A stretch of 64,000 nt of DNA from Mucilaginibacter sp. SMC90 (GCF_022811725.1 NZ_CP094527.1:6386001-6450000); one strand, 5' to 3'; numbered from the stretch's first letter, positions 8,466-15,738 are shown. Program-made: numbers and translations. Notes: generated by a model not told the origin, from the sequence alone.

Positions 8466-8571
8466 ACGCTTATAGCAATCAAGTGCAAGGAGGAACGGAA
8501 TAAATGATAGCCTGTGTGTTGGATTGTGTTTATGCCGTAGTTCCTTGCCACGCTTCAACAGCTATAAGCGT
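8466..8571 (+). ncRNA. Long imperfect hairpin, candidate structured RNA or palindromic element
   Basis: ACGCTTATAGC at 8466-8476 pairs perfectly with GCTATAAGCGT at 8561-8571. Inside, GTGCAAGGAGGAACGG pairs imperfectly with CCGTAGTTCCTTGCCAC, leaving a loop of about 35 bases. No frame through it looks coding. It may be a transcribed structured RNA or a small palindromic element. Strand is not determined. Confidence 0.35.
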
Positions 8572-8995
8572 AACTTTGCTTAAAAATTCATTCTATACTC
8601 CTCGTCCATAACACCGCACATTTTCTTTCAACTTCCTTATGTACTATACCCTTGTCATCTAAAATGTGCGTAATGATAGCACGGGTTAAACTAATGAGTT
8701 TATAGTAAAGTTAAGGCCATTTATCGCATTTTTCTTTTTTTTCCTTAAATCTTGTAACGACCCCTATAAGAGTAACATTACTATAAAAATAGGAAAAACT
8801 ACTGGCTGCCATTTCAAAGCGATAAAGGTAATTCAACCAACATGAGTCGAGAGCTGCGCCCTACACTTGCACTTCTAATTTTTCTTGTGATCTTGTAATG
8901 TCCTTATAAAGGTGAAAGTTTAAGAAAAGTTAGAATTTGACAATGAAGATCTACTGTCAATTGATTGGCTGTTTAAGGATTGGGGAATAGCTCTT

Positions 8996-9086
8996 CCAAC
9001 CACTCGCTCTAAAAGGTTACTGAATCCGATACATTGCAACATCTATCAAGAGATTTTAAAGGGAATAATCATCAGTTACCTTTTAA
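8996..9086. repeat. Orphan-gene repeat, copy A
   Basis: It begins CCAACCACTCG, contains TAAAAGGTTACTGAATCCGA and ends with the inverted counterpart CAGTTACCTTTTAATA. The two ends can pair into a stem of about 14 bp (one mismatch). It lies directly 3' of the PAS gene read on the minus strand. Copies are at 10645, 11283 and 11641. Confidence 0.6.
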
Positions 9087-9116
9087 TAAAAGCAGCAGAC
9101 GATAATAGTTAATGGC

Positions 9117-9866
9117 TTACACCATTTGATCGTTATATGTAAACGTAAATTTTCCTTTTAATCTTAATGGGGTTCCATCAACTCTGAAGATCATTTTGCC
9201 GAACGAACTCACCCATCTTTCACGAGTTCCATTTATCGGCGTAATCTTATAGACCATTGAGAAATCGGCTCCTGTATTTAACGAAATGGTTAAAGCTGTT
9301 TCGACTTGCTTCCTATAATCATCACTGATTATATCAAGGGCATCTATCCAAGTTAGCTTCGTTCCCGGAGGGTATCCGCGAACCCTCAAACCATATTCAG
9401 ATAAGGTAAGCTGGTTGTTAGCAACATCAATCGACCAGTCCCATAAGTGTTCATCATACGATATGGTTAAGTCTAAACACGCTAATATGTCCACTAACTG
9501 TTCGTTAAGCTTATCAGATTTATTGTAGGATAATTCTAATTCCTCACCTAAAGCTAATAGTTCAGCTTTTAAAGAAGCATTTTCCGCTTCCAAATCTTTA
9601 CTTTGTTGATATAGCCGTTCATAGTCGGGGTGTTTCTTTTCAGCGGTATTTCGGTCTATTTTAATCTGATCAGCATCTGCAAGTTTATTCGTTGATACAT
9701 CACGCTTTCGCCTTATTAAAAAGATATTTATTGATAGAAGCAATAAAATAAAAGTGTAAAACAAAATGTTTTGTAGTGGTGACCCTACGCTAAGGGACTT
9801 GATAAGGAGTTCGAAGGTATGGAAGATGTTGTCATTCATGATAGGTGTCGGCAAATAATAATGCAA
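9117..9866 (-). CDS. Membrane-anchored PAS-domain protein without output domain
   Basis: This 249-residue orphan has a transmembrane segment at about residues 33-52 (FYTFILLLLSINIFLI) and a coiled-coil linker at about 75-120. A PAS-fold-3-like domain fills 130-245: WDWSIDVANNQL, GYPPGTKLTW, then GTRERWVSSFGKMIFRVDGT and RLKGKF. PAS domains of this type normally feed a histidine kinase or cyclase, but the protein ends with the PAS fold. It could signal by oligomerising or through a partner. A second ATG at residue 10 (MNDNIF) is an alternative start. The gene stands alone, with the shared repeat at its 3' end. Confidence 0.7.
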   Translation of the reverse strand: MHYYLPTPIMNDNIFHTFELLIKSLSVGSPLQNILFYTFILLLLSINIFLIRRKRDVSTNKLADADQIKIDRNTAEKKHPDYERLYQQSKDLEAENASLKAELLALGEELELSYNKSDKLNEQLVDILACLDLTISYDEHLWDWSIDVANNQLTLSEYGLRVRGYPPGTKLTWIDALDIISDDYRKQVETALTISLNTGADFSMVYKITPINGTRERWVSSFGKMIFRVDGTPLRLKGKFTFTYNDQMV

Positions 9867-10035
9867 GGTAATTATTCCTATTAGCTATAACAACCCGTTT
9901 AAACACCCATTAATAGTTAAATTACAATTCCCTGATTAACTTTTAATCATTATGGACTGCGGGTGCGAAAGCTAAGGTTTGTAATACAACATTAAAACGT
10001 TTTCTTGTGTCAAGTGTAGTTATCATAATAAGCTT

Positions 10036-10641
10036 ATGGCGACGGAACATACTACATTGATTGTTAGCGCATTCTCTGGTCTTGCAGGCGCTCTAATTAC
10101 TCAGGCCTTGACTGGCTTATTCGCATACTTAGGTGATAAGCGTAAATCCAACATTGAACTCAGTAAGGAGTATCGGAACAAAAAAGTCGAGATTGCAGAG
10201 AACTATTACTATGTGACTGGCGAAACAATGTCTATCCTGAAGAAAAGTGTGCAGCTATGGAAAGGTAGAAACATACCACGCAGTGAGAAAAGTTATCGGT
10301 CAATGTCTGATAGTTTAAAGGAAGCTGATGCTCGCTTAAAGCAAATGAATATCGACAACTGGAAACACAGCCTCATCGGGCTTTACTTCAACGTTACCTT
10401 GTCCTATGATGAACTAATTGCTGCTAACAATAAATCGCATGAGTTGTATTTAAAAGTACTTGATATCGAGAGTAAAATACGAGAGGCGAGTGATGATGAA
10501 GAAGATAGAGAGCGCTTAATTGGTCAATATAGCTTAGCCATATTCGATTTATGCAGCCAGTATGATACTGTTTACGCTATTCTTGCTAACGACATGGATA
10601 AAGTTAAAACGAATCTGTTAGCTACCTTTAAAGATAATTGA
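10036..10641 (+). CDS. Orphan protein: N-terminal membrane segment plus helical domain
   Basis: I do not recognise this 201-residue protein. Residues 8-32 form a Gly/Ala-rich hydrophobic helix (SAFSGLAGALITQALTGLFA) followed by basic residues, giving an inner-membrane anchor with a cytoplasmic body. The rest is rich in Lys, Glu and Ser and predicted almost all helical, with a coiled-coil-like stretch at about 100-165. The layout resembles small membrane proteins of accessory and defence regions, but no catalytic motif is visible. The shared repeat begins four bases after the stop. Confidence 0.65.
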   Translation: MATEHTTLIVSAFSGLAGALITQALTGLFAYLGDKRKSNIELSKEYRNKKVEIAENYYYVTGETMSILKKSVQLWKGRNIPRSEKSYRSMSDSLKEADARLKQMNIDNWKHSLIGLYFNVTLSYDELIAANNKSHELYLKVLDIESKIREASDDEEDRERLIGQYSLAIFDLCSQYDTVYAILANDMDKVKTNLLATFKDN

Positions 10642-10644
10642 ATT

Positions 10645-10726
10645 TCAACCACTCGACTTAAAAGGTCACTGAATCCGATATATTGAAAAAGTCTCTCAAC
10701 ACTCGCTGTCAAGAGACTTTAAACCT
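10645..10726. repeat. Orphan-gene repeat, copy B, with internal hairpin
   Basis: TCAACCACTCG, then TTAAAAGGTCACTGAATCCG, matches copy A at most positions. Its distal part forms AAAGTCTCT / AGAGACTTT (10688-10696 with 10712-10720), which may terminate the upstream gene. Confidence 0.6.
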
Positions 10727-10780
10727 TATCACAATTGAATAAGCTATCCGCTTATTCGAAGTGCCACGAAATTAAATATT

Positions 10781-11017
10781 TTGACTGATACTGCAGCAAT
10801 GAAGAAAAAAAGTTCTCCTTACTTTGAGATTACAGATGCTTATGACATCGTGCGTGTAACTGTGAAAGGCCTTACGAAAAAGTCTACTAAAGTCGTTACC
10901 AATAAAGGGTGGTTAGATATAGACATAACAGTTAAGGGATGTACATTAGGGGGCAGCTATCATGCTGAATTTTTACCAATAAGCTTCATAGCTTTAGGCA
11001 GCAACTTATTTCATTAA
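10781..11017 (+). CDS. N-terminal half of a split WapI/DUF6228-like small protein
   Basis: This 78-residue frame runs from ATG 10781 to TAA 11015-11017 and overlaps the next ATG (TAATG). With the following frame it reads as one beta-rich domain: GWLDIDITVKG and AEFLPISF here, then YLELEFEVKYEGFAEIKV in the next. That pattern of alternating strands ending in a Leu-rich helix recalls small immunity-type proteins (WapI / DUF6228), although no toxin gene lies beside it. Either a single gene was split by a one-base shift near 11014 or two coupled proteins are made. Confidence 0.5.
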   Translation: MTDTAAMKKKSSPYFEITDAYDIVRVTVKGLTKKSTKVVTNKGWLDIDITVKGCTLGGSYHAEFLPISFIALGSNLFH

Positions 11018-11241
11018 TGTACGGCCTGGACAAGACAGCGGTCTTTGATGGCGTAATGGGGTACCTAGAGTTAGAATTTGAAGTTAAATATGAAGGCTTC
11101 GCTGAAATAAAAGTTAAGGCTTGCGATGTTCCTGGTATTGGCTCGGAACTCACATTTAAGATGAACATTCATTTAAGTGATATCAATGAACTCGTTTTAC
11201 AGCTTGATTCAATATTGAATCGGTACCCATTACTCAATTAA
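11017..11241 (+). CDS. C-terminal half of the split WapI/DUF6228-like protein
   Basis: This 74-residue frame starts at the ATG overlapping the previous stop. It contains the strands YLELEFEVKYEG and FAEIKVKACDVPG and the terminal helix DINELVLQLDSILNRY, which completes the domain begun upstream. A -1 shift at 11014 would join the halves through LM. No strong slippery heptamer is present, so mutation or sequencing error is likelier than programmed shifting. Function unknown. Confidence 0.5.
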   Translation: MYGLDKTAVFDGVMGYLELEFEVKYEGFAEIKVKACDVPGIGSELTFKMNIHLSDINELVLQLDSILNRYPLLN

Positions 11242-11282
11242 TGGGCGTCGAAGATAAGTAGTCATTATTATTAACAAGCACC

Positions 11283-11310
11283 TGAATTCAGTAACCTTTT
11301 AATAACAGTG
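11283..11310. repeat. Orphan-gene repeat, distal part (copy D)
   Basis: Reverse complement reads TTAAAAGGTTACTGAATTC, matching copy A over 16 consecutive bases. It lies just 3' of the minus-strand gene at 11317. Confidence 0.5.
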
Positions 11311-11316
11311 CTTATC

Positions 11317-11520
11317 CTAATCTTCTCCTTCAGCTTGTATGATCTTGGTGTATTCGCTCCAAGCATTGTCATTTACCCCACTATCTAATTCTGCCAACAG
11401 CCTTTGTACGTGATTAAGATCTGAAGTGAAGCTATCCACTTCTGCCTGGTATTCTTCTATCACTTCCAAAAGCTTTCCTTCTTCTCTTAGCAATCTATCG
11501 CGTTGTGTTTGTTTGTTCAT
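11317..11520 (-). CDS. Small coiled-coil protein
   Basis: This 67-residue acidic protein is predicted to be a single long helical hairpin (RLLREEGKLLEVIEEYQAEV, then LNHVQRLLAELDSG). It ends DNAWSEYTKIIQAEGED. Almost the same ending occurs in the tiny gene at 11740 (DNAWQKYVMLMAEGQD), so the two are probably paralogues. There are no membrane or signal sequences, and the family is unknown. Confidence 0.55.
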   Translation of the reverse strand: MNKQTQRDRLLREEGKLLEVIEEYQAEVDSFTSDLNHVQRLLAELDSGVNDNAWSEYTKIIQAEGED

Positions 11521-11640
11521 AAGGCTAATTTAATCTATAACTAAGATGTTCTTTCGTTTAAGCTTGATAGCAAACTCATCAATTGAGAGATTGGTTGTAG
11601 CTAACTATATCGCAATCTATCGCTAGTGCCAATTGCTTTT

Positions 11641-11739
11641 CAACCTTATTGATTTAAAAGGTGAATGAATCAAATGCCTTGCAAAGAGTTTGTCAAGCTA
11701 ACTGCAAATAATTTTCATCAGCACCTTGTAATAACATAA
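11641..11739. repeat. Orphan-gene repeat, copy C (degenerate)
   Basis: CAACCTTATTGATTTAAAAG, GTGAATGAATC and the distal ATCAGCACCTTGTAATAACA follow the order of copy A with many substitutions. It ends at the stop of the minus-strand gene at 11740. Confidence 0.45.
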
Positions 11740-11886
11740 TCAGTCCTGTCCCTCCGCCATCAACATAACATATTTTTGCCAGGCGTTATCTTTGGTACCT
11801 TGCTTACAGTCCATCATAAGCCTGTATAGAGGCGCTCTGTATTCACTTGATTTTGATGTTCTTCGTTTATGCAAGTGTTCATTCAT
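11740..11886 (-). CDS. Tiny paralogue of the coiled-coil protein
   Basis: This 48-residue frame runs from ATG 11886, chosen because AGAGAGGAG lies seven bases upstream, an unusually good ribosome-binding site for this genome. An upstream ATG at 11910 would give 56 residues. It is rich in Lys and Arg (HLHKRRTSKSSEYR) and ends DNAWQKYVMLMAEGQD, closely resembling the end of the protein at 11317. Function unknown. Confidence 0.45.
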   Translation of the reverse strand: MNEHLHKRRTSKSSEYRAPLYRLMMDCKQGTKDNAWQKYVMLMAEGQD

Positions 11887-11937
11887 TAATTGCTCCTCTC
11901 TTTGAAACATTTCAAGCTGCGACAGTCTATCAATGCC

Positions 11938-12300
11938 TTAAGCTTTTTCGCTAATGTTTTTTCTCAAACCAAACAAACCCAGTAAGCCAAATAATCCGAG
12001 AAGTCCCCAGTTACCTGCTGATTTTGTTGGTTGATTTGATGTTGAATCCAATTGCGTTGGTACAGATTTAATTCCTGATTCCCCGGCGCTGCTACTGTCA
12101 CTATTGGCAAGTGTGCCGGATCCGGTACCTGATACTGTCGCGGCATCAGGTGAGCCCTGACTCGAACCATTTCCCGCACCAGATCCATTAGCTTTAGTAG
12201 TCGATGCTGAATCTTTTAGTGTTTGTGCAAAGACAGGAGCAGTTGTAGATAAGATTGTACTGTAGACAATGGCTGTTGCAACCCATTTTAACTTTTTCAT
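11938..12300 (-). CDS. Secreted Ser/Gly-rich protein with WGxxGxxG-type C-terminus
   Basis: The start is set at MKKLKWVATA (ATG 12300), giving 120 residues. A signal peptide ends near PVFA, followed by a low-complexity linker rich in Ser, Gly, Thr and Asn. The hydrophobic C-terminus GNWGLLGLFGLLGLFGLRKN ends in basic residues. This W-G-x-x-G repeat tail with terminal arginine matches the WGxxGxxG family of tail segments, which may act as a membrane or sorting anchor. The mature protein would be a flexible surface or periplasmic tether. The longer reading frame upstream (to 12333) lacks signal-peptide character. Confidence 0.65.
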   Translation of the reverse strand: MKKLKWVATAIVYSTILSTTAPVFAQTLKDSASTTKANGSGAGNGSSQGSPDAATVSGTGSGTLANSDSSSAGESGIKSVPTQLDSTSNQPTKSAGNWGLLGLFGLLGLFGLRKNISEKA

Positions 12301-12424
12301 AATACAGATATTGATGTATCCGTAAAAGATCAATAGTTGTGCCAGTTCGATAGCACGTTGTCTTCATGCTGACAAGACCAAGAGACGGATTGTGCACCAA
12401 TAGAAAGATTTAGTATATCCTAAA

Positions 12425-12622
12425 CTATTTCTTACAAACCCCACAGGTTAAGCCTTGCTTAGCACATCGTTTACAATACTTACAGTTCTTGCAAGCACGG
12501 CAAGGGGTTTCACCTTTACAAGTTGCGAAATTAGTCTTGGAGGTTGTATAAGTTGGATTGAAGCTGGTAGTGCACATAAGAGTTAGTGCAGCCAGGCTAT
12601 GGACGATAAGGTGTCGCTTCAT
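12425..12622 (-). CDS. Small secreted cysteine-rich protein
   Basis: This 65-residue protein has a signal-like N-terminus (MKRHLIVHSLAALTLMCTTS). Its mature part is dominated by cysteines in a CxxC ladder: CKGETPCRACKNCKYCKRC, then CGVCKK. The spacing resembles metal-binding (zinc or iron-sulfur) or disulfide knots, and high Lys makes it strongly basic. No family recognised. It lies directly upstream of the WGxxGxxG protein on the same strand, separated by 124 bases, so the two may be cotranscribed. Confidence 0.55.
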   Translation of the reverse strand: MKRHLIVHSLAALTLMCTTSFNPTYTTSKTNFATCKGETPCRACKNCKYCKRCAKQGLTCGVCKK

Positions 12623-12711
12623 GATCGTGTTAGGTTAATGGTAGTAAATATAAGTAGTATATCTCTGTAATACTATTAAATAATTATCTTTAGAAACTAA
12701 ATCGAGTCATA

Positions 12712-13272
12712 ATGAAAAAGCTTTTAACCCTCTTACTGATCATTTGCGCTTTTAAGTCCCAAGCACAATACAATGCCACAAACTTTCCAAACAATATCGA
12801 TAAGTTATTTGCTCAAGAATATAGCAAAGACGCCAGTGAATTTCTTACCAAGGTTTACATATCGAGGAATATATTAAAGCTTAATGAGAACGAGTTAACA
12901 GGGTTTCAAATAGATGCTATTACAGCAGCAAAAAGTGGTGAGCTTACAACCGTCCTATACAATTGCCCCAAGTTGAACCAGAAAGGACTTGTATTTGTCT
13001 TCTACAACTACAAGCATTTCAGCTTTTACCACTTCGAATTCAATGAAGCTAAAGTGCTACTTGATAAGATATCCGCAGCGGTCGAGGACAATAAACAAGT
13101 TTTGGATGAGGTTAATACAAGCGTTTTGAAAGCAAATGATATACATCTCATATTTGCAGAAAGCTCGATAAGGGTTGTTTGGGATGAGTACGACTCCAAT
13201 TGGGACAAATCAAATTTCAAAACCACGTACAGGAGATTTGACAAGTTTTTTAAGAAGCAGTTCAAAGGATAA
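12712..13272 (+). CDS. Secreted orphan protein
   Basis: This 186-residue protein has a clear signal peptide (MKKLLTLLLIICAFKSQAQ, cleavage after SQA). The mature part is alpha/beta, rich in Asn, Phe, Tyr and Lys, with GLVFVFYNYKHFSFYHFEF in the middle and a basic C-terminus (RRFDKFFKKQFKG). No cysteine pairs or catalytic triads stand out. It is divergent from the Cys-rich gene across 89 bases. Function unknown; it is exported to the periplasm or cell surface. Confidence 0.6.
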   Translation: MKKLLTLLLIICAFKSQAQYNATNFPNNIDKLFAQEYSKDASEFLTKVYISRNILKLNENELTGFQIDAITAAKSGELTTVLYNCPKLNQKGLVFVFYNYKHFSFYHFEFNEAKVLLDKISAAVEDNKQVLDEVNTSVLKANDIHLIFAESSIRVVWDEYDSNWDKSNFKTTYRRFDKFFKKQFKG

Positions 13273-13301
13273 ACCGATCTTGGTGCTGCCTAGTCGAAGC
13301 A

Positions 13302-13451
13302 ATGCTGACTGTTTTATTAAAAGGCGACGCTAAACAATTAGTTGGTCAAATAACTGATAAAACCATTACTGTAAAAGGATCAGTAATCGACTTTAAAGGC
13401 AAGCCGGAGATTATTGTTACAGATCACAAATTGATTGTTATCCAAAGGTAA
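13302..13451 (+). pseudogene. C-terminal OB-fold-like fragment
   Basis: A 49-residue frame contains LTVLLKGDAKQL, then GKPEIIVTDHKLIVIQR. The pattern (hydrophobic strand, GD-KQL, T-TVKG-V-DFKGKPEI-VTD) is the last part of small OB-fold proteins whose full length is usually over 100 residues. The gene at 15138 ends with a comparable pattern, suggesting a decayed relative. No signal peptide or N-terminal half lies upstream. Confidence 0.45.
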
Positions 13452-13549
13452 TTCCTCGATATCAGCCAGTTAAACCATCTATTGATAATACAGATTAAAC
13501 GCCATAACTTTAACTGACAATATAAACCCATAACTTATTACAGTTCATT

Positions 13550-13750
13550 ATGAAACAGAAATTATTCCTATTGCTAACGGTAACAATGTTACTGGCAACA
13601 CAGTCTTTCGCTCAACGCGTTCACTATCCAGGCAGAACTCATACCTATAGCCATGGTGGACATTATTCTGGAGGTCACGGCAGTTCGCATAGAGGCGGGC
13701 ATTATCGCAATGCGCGAACCGGTAATCATTACGGTAGACATAGAAGATAA
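13550..13750 (+). CDS. Small secreted His/Gly-rich peptide
   Basis: This 66-residue protein has a signal peptide MKQKLFLLLTVTMLLATQSFA and a 45-residue mature part made mostly of His, Gly, Arg, Ser and Tyr (HGGHYSGGHGSSHRGGHYRN). About a quarter of the mature residues are His, arranged as GGH repeats. Such composition often binds Ni, Cu or Zn, or interacts with polyanions; this is inference. A strong bidirectional terminator follows at 13781. Confidence 0.55.
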   Translation: MKQKLFLLLTVTMLLATQSFAQRVHYPGRTHTYSHGGHYSGGHGSSHRGGHYRNARTGNHYGRHRR

Positions 13751-13780
13751 GCGAAATACTAATAACACACCATCTAACAA

Positions 13781-13810
13781 CAAACGCCAAGCTGTTAAGC
13801 CTGGCGTTTG
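13781..13810. terminator. Bidirectional terminator
   Basis: CAAACGCCA at 13781 pairs perfectly with TGGCGTTTG at 13802-13810. It separates the converging His-rich peptide gene and the minus-strand gene at 13816. Confidence 0.75.
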
Positions 13811-13815
13811 ATTTG

Positions 13816-14880
13816 CTAACCATTTCCTGTATGCCCTCCGTCTAACAGTGTATTTGAGTGCGTAATCATTTCATAGGTTGAGTTACGAACATGCGCTTGA
13901 TAGTTTGAATACTGTTCATAGAAGTGCTTAGCTTTCTTATGGTCACTGATGTAATAAAGTTCATTGATCCCAGAAGGGCTTTTAAGGTGGATCGATCCGT
14001 ATAATGCTATTGGGATTTTATAGTTACCTACAAATCGCCTATCGGGAGAGCCATCTTTATTCACTCTATACCAGGTTTCGCCAATTGTTGTTACGTCACT
14101 CACTATATCTTCTTTCCTTTCTAAGAACTGCTGCTCCTTATATTCGATATATAGGTCTGTATAATCTATAATCGCGATTTCCTCGCGTCCTTTGAAATAA
14201 ATAATGAACATCGGGTAGAAATAAAAGTCACCACCATTGAAGTTCTCGACATGCAAAACCTTTTCATTGGTAGACAGTATATCCAAGCCTTTAAAATCGA
14301 ATTTAACCTCATGCCGGTCAATAGATGTACCCGCTGCTGCTTTAGTGTCTAAATTCATTTGCGCGGTGGTGACATCCCAAATCTTGTTAGCTGATTTCAT
14401 TGTGGTGAAAGAGCTTGTTAGGTCTGAATAAGCATCTGTTAGCAGAGAGTTTTCATACTGATATTTAAGGTCAACACTTGATCCCAATTGCGATTCTTTA
14501 AGAGAATTAACTTGATTTGAAAGCTGTTCAACTAACTCAGTTTCCTTAGCTATCTTTTTCTTATACAGAAACTTAAATAACGATGACTTGCGATTATCAA
14601 GGTTTTGAGATTTTGCACGTAATTCATTAGAGAAATGATGCAATTCTGATGTTAACTTTTTTCTTATATAATGAGTACCAATTACCAGCTCCTTAAAGCC
14701 AGTGAAGTTGAAAGAGTTAAGTCGTTCGGTATTGAAATGGCTTTGAATATCTCCGTATTCAACTGACTTGGGGAATAGTTTATTTACAACGCCTTTAGCA
14801 AATTGTTTTGATGCAGAGTGTAAAGATTGTCCGTAAGCAAAGCGTTCAAATGCAGTTAATAGCTGTTTAAAGTCTGTCAT
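13816..14880 (-). CDS. Orphan protein with coiled coil and beta-rich C-terminal domain
   Basis: The start at MTDFKQLLTAFERFAYGQSL (ATG 14880) gives 354 residues; a longer frame to 14937 looks less protein-like. Residues about 65-165 are helical with a coiled coil (ELVEQLSNQVNSLKE). The second half is beta-rich and contains WYRVNKDGSPDRRFVGNYKI followed by LYGSIHLKSPSGINELYYIS. That NKDGSPDRRF module recurs, as I recall, in bacterial proteins of unknown function. No membrane or export signal is seen, so it is likely cytoplasmic. It stands alone on its strand. Confidence 0.55.
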   Translation of the reverse strand: MTDFKQLLTAFERFAYGQSLHSASKQFAKGVVNKLFPKSVEYGDIQSHFNTERLNSFNFTGFKELVIGTHYIRKKLTSELHHFSNELRAKSQNLDNRKSSLFKFLYKKKIAKETELVEQLSNQVNSLKESQLGSSVDLKYQYENSLLTDAYSDLTSSFTTMKSANKIWDVTTAQMNLDTKAAAGTSIDRHEVKFDFKGLDILSTNEKVLHVENFNGGDFYFYPMFIIYFKGREEIAIIDYTDLYIEYKEQQFLERKEDIVSDVTTIGETWYRVNKDGSPDRRFVGNYKIPIALYGSIHLKSPSGINELYYISDHKKAKHFYEQYSNYQAHVRNSTYEMITHSNTLLDGGHTGNG

Positions 14881-15032
14881 AGCAGTAAGTTTTATGTCGA
14901 GTGAATTCTCGAACGACTCACTGCTGATCAGCAGCACTAAGACAAGGTGGAGGTAGAGTAATTGTGGAGGGTCACGAGGAAGGAGGGAAACCCAATTACG
15001 AGATACTACCTTGAAACGAAGTTGAACTATGT

Positions 15033-15054
15033 GCTGACGTATCAGCTAACTTTG
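15033..15054 (+). promoter_or_regulatory. Palindrome abutting a -7 element (first copy)
   Basis: GCTGACGTATCAGC (near-palindrome) is directly followed by TAACTTTG, a Bacteroidota -7 box. A TTG of the -33 type lies about 25 bases upstream, in GTTGAAC at 15021-15027. It is placed to drive the secreted gene at 15138. Confidence 0.6.
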
Positions 15055-15137
15055 TGATGGGAATCTACAACATTCATCGTTAAACCACTATTAAAGTGAT
15101 GGGAAAAGTGCTTAACTTTACGTAAAAGAACCTAAAC

Positions 15138-15605
15138 ATGAAGCAACTCTTAATATATATTCTCATAATCGCTTGCTTTTCCTCGCAATGGGCATTGGCC
15201 GCTAAGCGCTGTAATAGTAATATCACCTTCCGACCGGTGATGCTAATGTTAGATACACCACTATTTAATCCTGATATCGATATGTATGGTGCATTTACAC
15301 CAATGATTCTACCGCAGCAACTACAGTATCACGTTAATGAAAAGGTTTTTACTCAAGGTAAGGTTTACGATGCTCACGTTGATTTAAAGAGCAACGCGGT
15401 ACTTTTAAGTCTTGGGAACGAGCGTGCAGTCGAAAGAGTCACTATCATTATTAAAAACAAGTATAGAGTTAAGTTCGACCACCCTGAAATATCGCTATTG
15501 GGCAAGACAATAACTGTATTGGGTTGGGTAATCCACTACAAAGGAGATTCCGCTATGAAACTAAATGATCCAAAGAATTTACAGATATCTCATAGCGAAG
15601 ATTAA
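15138..15605 (+). CDS. Secreted OB-fold-like protein
   Basis: This 155-residue protein has a signal peptide (MKQLLIYILIIACFSSQWALA). The mature part is beta-rich and ends with a pattern VTIIIKNKYRV, then GKTITVLGWVIHYKGD and a final PKNLQI strand. That is the layout of small bacterial OB-fold proteins exported to the periplasm. The fragment at 13302 shares this C-terminal layout. Ligand unknown. Its promoter carries a palindromic site shared with the small membrane protein gene downstream. Confidence 0.6.
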   Translation: MKQLLIYILIIACFSSQWALAAKRCNSNITFRPVMLMLDTPLFNPDIDMYGAFTPMILPQQLQYHVNEKVFTQGKVYDAHVDLKSNAVLLSLGNERAVERVTIIIKNKYRVKFDHPEISLLGKTITVLGWVIHYKGDSAMKLNDPKNLQISHSED

Positions 15606-15647
15606 CTAACATTTTATGTGTGCCATCTTGAAGTGAAACGGCTATTA

Positions 15648-15669
15648 GCTGATGCATCAGCTAACTTTG
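15648..15669 (+). promoter_or_regulatory. Perfect palindrome abutting a -7 element (second copy)
   Basis: GCTGATGCATCAGC, a perfect 14-bp palindrome, is followed without a gap by TAACTTTG. It differs from the site at 15033 in only two palindrome positions. It would control the small membrane protein gene at 15739. Confidence 0.6.
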
Positions 15670-15738
15670 TGGAAAGAATTAAGAGGTAAATCTTTTGCCT
15701 CTTTCCTATCTTAATATCTTACTTAAACCAACAATTAA

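Larger units (their letters stand above)
8283..9116. other. Long non-coding stretch with structured elements
   Basis: No open frame looks like a gene. It contains the 11-bp-spaced repeat at 8408-8428, the long hairpin at 8466-8571, a perfect 10-bp inverted pair CGCACATTTT / AAAATGTGCG at 8615-8624 and 8661-8670, and two related motifs (CTTGTAACGACCCCTATAA near 8753, CTTGTAATGTCCTTATAA near 8893). The first copy of the orphan-gene repeat lies at 8996. Length and structure suggest non-coding RNA or element-end sequence. Confidence 0.4.

Noticed and set aside
8996..11742. Integron with attC sites
   Set aside because: The repeats fold and flank genes, but the RYYYAAC/GTTRRRY core pattern is not convincing and no integron integrase is visible; kept only as a cassette-like observation.
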